A stretch of 64,000 nucleotides of DNA from NCBI RefSeq assembly GCF_018143015.1, contig NC_054740.1, positions 12,606,640 through 12,670,639 on the forward strand. The letters run 5' to 3'. The translations under genes were made by a program, and so were the position numbers. Positions 22,517 to 34,500 of this stretch are shown piece after piece. The notes under the pieces are model-generated. The model was not told the origin of the DNA. It made no database searches and worked only from the letters and a program-made list of their open reading frames with translations. The DNA comes from Lytechinus variegatus. Its lineage: Eukaryota; Echinodermata; Echinoidea; Temnopleuroida; Toxopneustidae. Each line of letters starts with the position of its first letter. The stretch's first letter is position 1.

Positions 22517-25500
22517 ATGGAGGTAAGTCAATGTGATTTTTCTTTCACCTGAAAATAATTCAAGCAATATTCATATTTTGATTCACACGAATTCACGATG
22601 GAAATTAATCGTTTTGATTATCAGTCCCACACATTACGTTTCTTGTGTGATGGTGTACACACACTTCTTGGACTTGGTCACAGTTGGTGTTTCTTCGCGC
22701 TGCAGAAATCTCCGACCTTTATTTTATAGGGGGATAAGCTTAGCGGAGGAAGAACACAGGAGAGAGAGAGCTGCGGTTGGTGGCAGTTCCATTGTCATTG
22801 ATGTCCACAATTTAAAAGTGTTGATTATTATCATGGCAAAGTTGAAATAAAGAAATAAAGATAAAAAAGAAGGGCATTATCGTGATCCAAGTCCCCGGTG
22901 ACTCGGATCCACGGACAATTTTTCACAACGTAAAACATGTCCTACCTGTTTCTACCAACCTCCATCGTAGTTGTGTGTGACTTGTCTCTTTTCAGTCTCC
23001 ACCAAAGATTGTAGAGCGCCGCGTACGCGCGCTCTACAATTTTTGGTCTATCTCAAGTTCACTTTATTGGCGTTATAAATCAGATCGAATTGCATCTATA
23101 TACTTCTTTTCAATCTCTGTTGCTTTAGTTGGTAAATTATACTTTTCATATAAATAAATCATGATTATATTCATCTTTTTATGTTTCCCACACTATGAAA
23201 TTTGCTTTATTTCGTTTTCATTTTTACTAAAATCGGCCCCAAGTATATCCCTCGAACAGTCTCAATTGCTTTATTTCGTTGATTCCTAATTTACTAAATA
23301 AATCAGGATTGAATCATCTTTTCAATCTCCATTGCTTTATTTCGTAAATTAGTACTTTTCATATACATAAATCAAGAGTATATTCATCTTCTTATGTTTC
23401 CCACACTATGAAATTTGCTTTATTTCGTTTTCATTTTTACTAAAATCGGCCCCAAGTATATCCCTCGAACAGTCTCAATAGCTTTATTTCGTTGATTCCT
23501 AATTTACTAAATAAATCAGGATTGAATCATCTTTTCAATCTCCATTGATTTATTTCGTAAATTAGTACTTTTCATATACATAAATCAAGAGTATATTCAT
23601 CTTCTTATGTTTCCCACACTATGAAATTTGCTTTATTTCGTTTACATTTTTACTAAATAAATCGGTCCCGAGTATCCCTCTTCTGCAGACATTGCTTTAT
23701 TTCGTTTATCCCTAATTTACTAAATAAATCAAAATTGCATCTACTTCTTTTCAGTATATATAGGCTTTATTTCGTCGTACTTTTTAATTATACTATGAAT
23801 AAATCTCATTATGTTTGTCATGATTATGCTTTATTTCGTCTATCACGATTTTACTAAATAAATCAAAATGCATATCTCTCTCTTAACTGTCTCCATTGCT
23901 TTATTTCGTAAGGTACGTAATTAGAATGTCGGTCTATAATTACTCCTCGTGATTCAAGTCCCTCTTCATCCGAATTAAACCACTGTGTCACTTGTTTCCT
24001 ATTTTCGATGATGAATTATTAAGATCAATAGAATTGAATTAAAACAGTATATATACTACTCCTCGTGATCCAAGTCCCCTCTCCTAAAAATTCAAAACGG
24101 CAATTAAACCGTTGATATTCATCTACCCCTCATTTCCCTCCTCTTCAAAACCACTCTGCCACTTTTAGACAGTTTCCTAGCCGATGATTAATAAATATTT
24201 TCGATAATAAGAATCATTAAAATCAATGAAAATCACATTAAAGACACTATTTAACTGTCTAAAGAATTGAATTAAAACAGTATATACTACTCCTCGTGAT
24301 CCAAGTCCCCTCTCCTAAAAATACAAAACGGCAATTAACCCGTTGATATTCATCTACCCCTCATTTCCCTCCTCTTCAAAACCACTCTGCCACTTTTAGA
24401 CAGTTTCCTAGAGATGATTAATAAATATTTTCGATAATATCAATGAAAATCACATTAAAGACACTATTTAACTGTCTAAAGAATTGAATTAAAACAGTAT
24501 ATACTACTCCTCGTGATCCAAGTCCCCTCTCCTAAAAATACAAAACGGCAATTAACCCGTTGATATTCATCTACCCCTCATTTCCCTCCTCTTCAAAACC
24601 ACTCTGCCACTTTTAGACAGTTTCCTAGAGATGATTAATAAATATTTTCGATAATAAGAATCATTAATGAAAATCACATTAAAGACACTATTTAACTGTC
24701 TAAAGAATTGAATTAAAACAGTATATACTACTCCTCGTGATCCAAGTCCCCTCTCCTAAAAATACAAAACGGCAATTAACCCGTTGATATTCATCTACCC
24801 CTCATTTCCCTCCTCTTCAAAACCACTCTGCCACTTTTAGACAGTTTCCTAGAGATGATTAATAAATATTTTCGATAAAAAGAATCATTAAAATCAATGA
24901 AAATCACATTAAAGACACTATTTAACTGTCTAAAGAATTGAATTAAAACAGTATATACTACTCCTCGTGATCCAAGTCCCCTCTCCTAAAAAATACAAAA
25001 CGGCAATTAACCCGTTGAAATTCATCTACCCCTCATTTCCCTCCTCTTCAAAACCACTCTGCCACTTTTAGACAGTTTAATAGACATGATTAATGAATAT
25101 TTTCGATAATAAGAATCATTAAAATCAATGAAAATCACTTTAAAAACACTATTTAACTGTCTAAATACTCCTCGTGATCCAAGTCCCCTTCCCGTGTTAA
25201 GTTCGTCCAATTTCCCATAGGAGGGGACTTGGATAACGAGGAGTACTATTACTCGTGATCCAAGTCCCCTCTCCTAAAAATACAAAACGGCAATTAACCC
25301 GTTGATATTCATCTACCCCTCATTTCCCTCCTCTTCAAAACCACTCTGCCACTTTTAGACAGTTTAATAGACATGATTAATGAATATTTTCGATAATAAG
25401 AATCATTAAAATCAATGAAAATCACTTTAAAAACACTATTTAACTGTCTAAATACTCCTCGTGATCGGAGTCCCCTTCCCGTGTTAAGTTCGTCCAATTT

Positions 25501-28500
25501 CCCATAGGAGGGGACTTGGATAACGAGGAGTACTATTACTCGTGATCCAAGTCCCCTCTCCTAAAAATACAAAACGGCAATTAACCCGTTGATATTCATC
25601 TACCCCTCATTTCCCTCCTCTTCAAAACCCCTCTGCCACTTTTAGACAGTTTAATAGACATGATTAATGAATATTTTCGATAATAAGAATCATTAAAATC
25701 AATGAAAATCACATTAAAAACACTATTTAACTGTCTAAATACTCCTCGTGATCGGAGTCCCCTTCCCGTGTTGAGTTCGTCCAATTTCCCATAGGAGGGG
25801 ACTTGGATAACGAGGAGTAGTATTACTCGTGATCCAAGTCCCCTCTCCTAAAAATACAAAACGGCAATTAACCCGTTGATATTCATCTACCCCTCATTTC
25901 CCTCCTCTTCAAAACCACTCTGCCACTTTTAGACAGTTTAATAGACATGATTAATGAATATTTTCGATAATAAGAATCATTAAAATCAATGAAAATCACA
26001 TTAAAAACACTATTTAACTGTCTAAATACTCCTCGTGATCGGAGTCCCCTTCCCGTGTTGAGTTCGTCCAATTTCCCATAGGAGGGGACTTGGATAACGA
26101 GGAGTAGTATTACTCGTGATCCAAGTCCCCTCTCCTAAAAATACAAAACGGCAATTAACCCGTTGATATTCATCTACCCCTCATTTCCCTCCTCTTCAAA
26201 ACCACTCTGCCACTTTTAGACAGTTTAATAGACATGATTAATGAATATTTTCGATAATAAGAATCATTAAAATCAATGAAAATCACATTAAAAACACTAT
26301 TTAACTGTCTAAATACTCCTCGTGATCGGAGTCCCCTTCCCGTGTTGAGTTCGTCCTATTTCCCATAGGAGGGGACTTGGATAACGACTAATAGTACTCC
26401 TCGTTATCCAAGTCCCCTCCTATGGGAAATTAGACGAACTCAACACGGGAAGGGGACTCCGATCACGAGGAGTATTTAGACAGTTAAATAGTGTTTTTAG
26501 TGTTATTAAATTTGTCTTATTTAGTGTTTTGATCATTGTTTCATCAACTTGGAAGAATATACCGCCACAAGAGTGAAAAGAAAGAGACTATTTTTGTCGT
26601 TTGAAAAAGTGTCCGAGTCAGTTGTTATTGTGTCAATGGGAAAACGTGTGGTGGAAGGAAGTCCCCGCTCAGTGAGAAGTTTCGCACCGTTTCGCATCGC
26701 GAACAATAGATTTCTTTTGAAAATCTTCCAACCGTGGATTCTATTGAAAGATTGCTGATATTTGAGGTGTGTCTCAAGTTTGTCCCCAGTGACTTGGATG
26801 ACGATAAGGCCAAAAGAAGGAAGAAAGGGGAAAAAAGAAAGGAAAGAAGGAATGGAATGAAGCTGAAGAATGAATTGAATTTGAAAGACAGTGAAAGATG
26901 GTGGACATGTCTGAACTACTAAATCTAGCAGCTAAGTGAAATGAGAAAGGGTTACACTTCGTAATTCTGAAGATACATTATTCCAAAGGTTCCTAATTTT
27001 CAAAACGTGCATGACGTAATTTGTTCATTGAATGAGTGGCCTATACCTCAACGTTCATTAATCCGAAAACAAAAAAAATTGTTTGAGCAGTTTTTGCAAT
27101 AAAAAAGATGTGCAATAAATCTAACTGAAGAATTAACATCAGCACGAAGTGCGAGCTGAAATATACTGACCAGAAAAGGAACCTGTACTTATAGGTCATG
27201 TCCACCCCAGAAAAATGTTGATTTGATTTAAATGAAAAGAGAAAAATCAAACGAGCATTATTTCATCAAAATCATATTATAAAACAAGAAAGTTAATGAC
27301 ATTTTAAAGTTTCGCTTATTTTTCACTCAACAGTGATATTCACAACTACACTGTAGTGTAGGTGAGTCGGTCGATGATGTCCATCACTATTCTTTTTTTT
27401 CTTCTGGAAACAGTACAGTCCACCGTCTAGTGTATTGTTGTACTGGGATTGTTTTTATTGTTTGAATTATACAATATTTCATTTTTTACAGATTTGATGA
27501 TAAGGACCAACTTGATTGAACCATATAGCATTAAACAATGCTAATTGCACATGTTCAGGAAGGAATTACTTGTTTCACACAACAGGGAGAAAATTTGAAT
27601 AAATTATTTCACATAATAAAATACAAAGGAAATAGTGAGCAAGTGAGATCATCAGTCTTCTAATTTGCATAACTGTTTTGTGAAATTAAGCGAAACCTTT
27701 AAATGTCATAACTTTCTTATTTCACATCCGTTTTTGATGAAATTTTCAGTGTTATGCTTGTTGGAATTTTCACTTTTTATTCGAATCAACTTTTTTGGGG
27801 GGTAGACAAGTTTTCCTTTAAGGACTGCGTTTAGTGACTCATGAATAGGAATACAATACATTGAATAATGCGAGTGCGAAGCGCGAGTTAAAAAGATATT
27901 CCAGCCTGAAAACTGGATATTCTAAACCTTTTTATAACCAGAAACGTTGATTACCTTAATACTAAACAATAACTGATAAGAATAAACAAAATTGGTATTT
28001 TCAAATCTAAATGTATACTTTAAAAAAGTTTTTTCATTTCGAAAAATGGCACATTTCATTTTGGAAAAAAACAAGGGAATTTCCCATTTTGGAAAAATAG
28101 TATTTTGTTCCTACAGGATTTTTTTGGGGGGTGCAAGTGCCCCCTGCAAATGAAGAAATCTGTGATTTATCCGAGTTTGCGAACTTTATTTTCTCACTAT
28201 TATGATCGTACATGTGTGTCTTCAAAATTACCAATCAAAAACCAAATCAGAATTTTTTTTCTTCATCGCAGTTACGGCGATATTGGACTTTGCAAAATAG
28301 TTGCAAGAGAGATCCCAGAGCACATGAGAGCAAAACGCTCACCAATCGTGTGATATTTTTTCCGCTTTTCAACAGCTATAAAAATAGTAAATATCAAGAA
28401 AATTGATGCGGCAATCAAAAAGGGATGTGGGTGCAGACGAGAAACATCACTTTTTGATATTTTTAGCCAATATTTGAAAATAGTAAAAAATTTCATGCAG

Positions 28501-31500
28501 CAGCCAAAATAGATGCGCGCAAGGGCGATCAACTACTTTCTTTTTTTACTTGGCTTTCTTCATTTTATTTATCCGGTTTAAACATAAATAAATGTACATG
28601 ATACAAAGGTACAAGTACCAAACTGAACATGTTAATAAGAACAACTAAAAAATACAGATTACTGAACATCAAACAAATAAAATATAAGAGCAGAATTATT
28701 ATCATAGAAGTTAACAATATGGGCTTGTTGGTCATGCACTTTTATTTTGTTTTGTCCAAGTTCAAAATGTCTACTAAAAGATCCATTCTTGATTAAATGT
28801 TTGGGCCTACCACTTATAAACCTAAAAAAAAATCACTCTGCATGGGGGGTTGAGTGTTTGGCCCAGAATAGGGGTGATAAAGACCCCATTTTTGGCTGGG
28901 GTGGGGCAAAAAGCCATCTGCAGCCATCATAGCCAGCTTTTCGGAATGAGGTAGGGGCACACTTTATATTTCATATTGAATTTACATGTGTATGCATGTA
29001 CATGTACATGTATACAGATGTGGATCAAGCTTTCCCCGATGGGGGGCGGGGAGTAATTTCATTCACGTTTTCTCTGATCGGCTGCTCAAAGAAAATTTAA
29101 GAATGCATCATGATAATCCCATTTTCATTGATTGATATTAACACAAGTTTGAATTTGAATGTGGTAGAAAGCTTAAACAGAAAGGATACCAACAGTAGGC
29201 CTACTTTCAGATTTATTTGCAAGAGTTTTGCGGCTGTCATTTGTTTTGTCAGATCACAGGAATCGGATATTAAAGTGGATTCTGATCACGTCATATGGAT
29301 GCTGTTCTCATGGTTCCGGAATGGCCAACTCTAGTCATATTGTACATGTATGTACTGTACATGGATTGGAAAGTTTAGGACTGATATTGGAAATGATAAT
29401 GCCAACCAAGTATAGGCCTTTATATGACACCTACATGTAGATAGTAGATCCTCATTATTTGATTGGTTGTTTGATATTGATCATTCAGCCCATTTTACAA
29501 TGACGTCATCGATTTTGCCAATTGCACGCGCACACCGAGACCGCAGGCGTCACAAGTAAAAACACTTGTGTTTGCAGCGCATGTTGTACATGTATATACA
29601 CAACAATCAATAGACTGAGCTCGCACTGCATTAGCATATTTTGCATCAGAAGTCATAAATCTGAAATGAAAAAAGGAGGTATTCTTAGGTGTCATATATA
29701 TAAATTAAATACCGGTAATGAATGTTCTTTTCAATCATTCAATGGACAAAATACTTCATTCGGTGAAAGATGAAATGAATATTAAGTCGAATGAATCATT
29801 CATCTTCACCTCATGAAGCACTCTCTCCATTGCACTTATAAACCTTATTATTTGTTTAATAGATAATTTTTAATTATGATGAAATCTGATAAGTAGCCAA
29901 AGGCTGAATTCACATGAATTCAGGGTAAAATTTTAATGTTTTCTTTAACTTTCAGGTCAGTAAGCAGTCTGTTCACACCCTGGTGTTTCGATCACTCAAG
30001 AGGTCACATGACATGTTCATAGCTGACAATGCCCATCCTCCCAACAGAGATGCTCATGCGTAAGTATCAAACATCAATTTTTGTCTCTCCCACTAGAGGT
30101 GAAGGCGGCTTAGGGATCCAAATGTTGTCCGTCCGTCACAAACCTTGACACATAACTCCACAACCGTAAGTCGCTTTTCAACCAAACTTGGATGGTAGAT
30201 GGACTTGGGGGACCTGCACATTATGCTACAGTCGGAGGTCACATGGTAAGGTCAAAGGTCATTTTCAGGTCAACGTTAAATTTTACATGCAAGACTCTCT
30301 TATGACACCTATCTCCACAACCGTGAGTCGCTTTTCAACCAAACTTGGATGGTAGATGGACTTGGGGACCTGCATGTTATGCTGCAGTCGGAGGTAATTT
30401 TCAGGTCAACGTTAAAGTTTACATGCAAGACTCTCTTATGACACCTAACTCCACAACCGTAAGTCGCTTTTCAACCAAACTTGGATGGTAGATGGACTTG
30501 GGGGACCTGCATGTTATGCTGCAGTCGGAGGTCACTTGGTATGGTCAAAGGTCATTTTCAGGTCAACGTTAGAGTTTACATGCAAGACTCTCTTATGACA
30601 CCTAACTCCGCAACCATATGTCATTTTTCAACCAAACTTGGATGGTAGATGTACTCAGGAGACTTGCATGTTATGCTGCAGTCGGAGGTCACATGGTAAG
30701 GTCAAAGGTCATTTCAGGTCAACGTTAAATTTTACATGCAAGACTCTTATGACACCTAACTCTGCAACCGTAAGTTACTTTGCAACAAAACTTGGATGGT
30801 AGATGTACTTAGGCGACCTGCATGTTATGCTGCTGTCGGAGGTCACATGGTAAGGTCAAAGGTCATTTTCAGGTCAACATTAAAGTTTACATGCAAGGCT
30901 CTTATGACAAGTGTTATTCCATCCCAGTCATTTCACAATGAAGTTTCAATATAATTCTCTTGCGTGCCCTCGCAAATCACAATATTTCTGGTTATTTTTC
31001 ATAAGTGGGCGAGACACAAAATTGCTTTTGCCTTGTTTTTTTAAAGGATGAAATAATTTTTTCAATAGTAGACCAATTTGTATTTGATGGAATTAGAAGC
31101 ACACATCATAAACTAATTTGGGAACCTTTTAGACCGTGAAAATGATTATTAACCGTCAAATAATGAGGGTTGGCCTATTATGGGTTTTAGATTTTAATTG
31201 AGCTTGAAAAAAAAATCCTTGAGCTATATAAAAATGTATCTTTTCAATATTGATTATGATCAATAACCCACACAAGTACTTGATTGAATGCAGAAGACAT
31301 TCAGTGAGAGCTTATAAGAATAAGGAGTGATTTTAACAATTGGAATAGTTGGAATATACTCAATCATGAGATATGCATGTGATTGCACAATCTCAGTAAA
31401 ACTTTCAAGCAGACCCCAAAAATGGGTAAAAAAAAAACACTCTTGCAACCTGTCGTTTATTCAACTTCAAATTTTTATTGTATGGAGAAGAGCAAATAAT

Positions 31501-34500
31501 TCTTTCGGATAGGCAAATTTCAAATTTTTATTTATTTTATTTTAATTTTTTTGCTTTTTAAAGACCTTACTATTTTGGGTCTGTAAAGAGATTCTTCCCT
31601 GATGACTAATTATATATTTCTTCATAGTATATTATCAGTGATAGAGTAGAGCTTGTTTTAAAATAAAAGGAAGTCAATTGATGTTCTTTCTTATCGATAC
31701 TTTCCTTTGTTTTCCCTATTATATTTCCCATGAACAAATTATTCCTGCTGTGTTTCTCACTTTTTTTTCACACACTCACCCCACCCCCAATCATACTCTC
31801 TCTGAACTCTGTTTTTCATGCACAGTTTGCATGTTTTGTAATCAAATTGTTTTGTCACGTTCCATGCCAAATATTTCCATATACAGTGTGAGAAGAAAAA
31901 CTGGACACCTCACAAATCCCCCATTTAAGGGGAAAATATGTCATGAAATCATATGGCCTGATAGGGTATGTTCTCTCAAATAACTTGATATCATATTTAT
32001 GGGGTATGTGTTAATGTTTGGATGATCAGAGGGGTATTTTTTGCAGTGATGTAAATCTTGATTTACGCCAAAGTAAGGTATGACTGCAATGATCGAATCC
32101 AGATGTCAATGGTGTCAAAACACTTCTTCAGTAATTTACATTATAATTGTATTATAAACAATTGTTGGTATCGATTCTCAAGTTAATTTCATTGTAAAGG
32201 GATTTGCAAATATTTTTAGTCATGTACAGGATTATGATCTAATTGGCTTCTGCAGTTCATTCATTGCATTTATGCCTTACTTTAGCACAAATCAGAATTT
32301 ACATCACTGCCAATAATATCTCCTGATCAGTCAAGCATACCCCGTAAATATGGTATCAAATTATTTGGGAGAAGACACTCAAGATTTCAAGCCATATATA
32401 TAATGACTATGTGTTCCTGACTTACTTTTTTCTAATTGGGGATTTGTGATCTAATTTTTGTTACTCACATTATATATATATATATACAGTATATATCCTT
32501 TACTTTGTGTGTGCTAACAGAGATAAGGTTAAGGTTGCCTGCAAAGTTAAAGATCAGTACGGAATGATACAGAATCTTACAGCTAGCACAGGACACCAGA
32601 GAATAGCTGAACTATCACACAGAGAAATTAGAGAAGGGAGCCAGGAGTATGAACAAGGTGAATAACTGGATGACTTGATTGTATTACAATTTAGGCATTA
32701 TGAACAATGTATTTTTGGTTGGTCGGAATATATCAGATATAAGTTTACAAGGTAATATGTACAAATAAATACAACAAATTTATAAGATAGTTACAGTATG
32801 ATCATTGGTTCAATAATATCTTTTAAAAAAAAAGTATTTTTCATTAAACAATGGCAGTTTAAACAAATGCAGGAGAACACCATCGTGAGCGTTTATGCTT
32901 GATAATGATGGCAGCTTCGTAAAAAATATAATCAATAAAGACAAATTAGCTGAAATTTATTTGAGTCACTAACTCACTCAATTACACTGTATGATTAAGG
33001 TCTGATTCGTTTTATGTGAAAAATCCTGTTATTTCTTCACTATACGAATTAGTAGAAATTTCTTTCCTTTATTTTTTCTGAATTAGTGACTAAACTTGAA
33101 GTCAATACATAAATCTATCAATTTTACAATGCATTGTGGTATTTATTTCCTTCATCACTTGTATAATAATGCCATTGCAATGCTAATACTGTATACATGT
33201 ACTTTGTGAAAGTGTAATAATAGTTCTTCATAAGCATAATCTACATATGTGGAGACTGAGGAACAGCTGCTTTTTATTAAAAACAATATTTTTGCCTGAT
33301 TCTAGATGAAGAATTTACTAATGAGTTTTTGTCTCACCTGCATAGCAGAGTGAGACTATAGGCGCCGCTTTTCCGACGGCGGCCGCAGCGGCGTCAACAT
33401 CAAATCTTAACCTGAGGTTAAGTTTTTGAAATGACATCATAACTTAGAAAGTATATGGACCTAGTTCATGAAACTTGGCCATAAGGTTAATCAAGTATTA
33501 CTGAACATCCTTTTAGAGTTTCATGTCACATGACCAAGGTCAAAGGTCATTTAGGGTCAATGATCTTAGACAATGTTAGAGGAATCAACATTGAAATCTT
33601 AACACGAGGTTAAGTTTTTGAAATGTCATCATAAGTCAGAAAATATATGGACCTAGTTCATGAAACTTGGACATAAGATTAATCAATTATCACTGAACAT
33701 CTTGCGTGAGTTTTATGTCACATGACCAAGGTCAAAGGTCATTTAGGGTCAATGAACTTTGGCCGAATTGGGGGTATCTGTTGAATTCCCATCATAACTT
33801 TGAAAGTTTATGGATCTGATTCATGAAACATGGACATAATAGTAATCAAGCATCACTGAACATTTTGTGCAAGTTTCAGGTCTCATGATTAAGGTCAAAG
33901 GTCATTTAGGGTCAATGAACTTTGGCCGAATTGGGGGTATCTGTTGAATTACCATCATAACTTTGAAAGTTTATTGGTCTAGTTCGTTAAACTTGGACAT
34001 TAGAGTAATCAAGTAACACTGAACATCCTGTGCGAGTTTCAGGTCACATGATCAAGGTCAAAGGTCATGTAAGGCCAATGAACTTTGGCCATGTTGGGTT
34101 TTTTTGTTGAATAACCATCATATCTCTGTAAGTTTATTGGTCTAGTTCATAAAGAGTGGACATAAGAGTAACCATGTATCACTGAACATCTTGTGCGAGT
34201 TAGAGTAGTTTTCAAAGTCAGCACTGCTGCTATATTGAACCGCGTGATGCAGGTGAGACGGCCAGAGGCATTCCACTTGTTTTTTAATGCAATGAACATC
34301 TGTAGGGGGGAAAAGGTGGAAGTCATCTACTGCAAACTCTAAATGATCATAGTGGCAATGCTGCTTTTAGATAGTGATAACATTTTTAATAAGTACACAA
34401 ATTAGTGTAAAAATATATTTGGTTTTATTTTATGAACTCTTGCAGCAGGTCCAATTAATATGTTCATCATTTAACATTGCATTGTTACTAACAACCGTAG

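Noticed and set aside
25022..26071. Four repeated 62-codon minus-strand frames
   Set aside because: They recur every 287 bp only because the satellite repeats, begin with a non-ATG codon, and span the hairpin.
23100..26395. CRISPR-like repeat array
   Set aside because: The whole unit repeats with no variable spacers, and the genes around are spliced eukaryotic genes.
26549..26922. Two lysine-rich plus-strand frames just after the satellite
   Set aside because: They lie in PLRG1 intron 1 without recognisable motifs, and much of the second is a purine-rich run; evidence is too weak for a nested gene.
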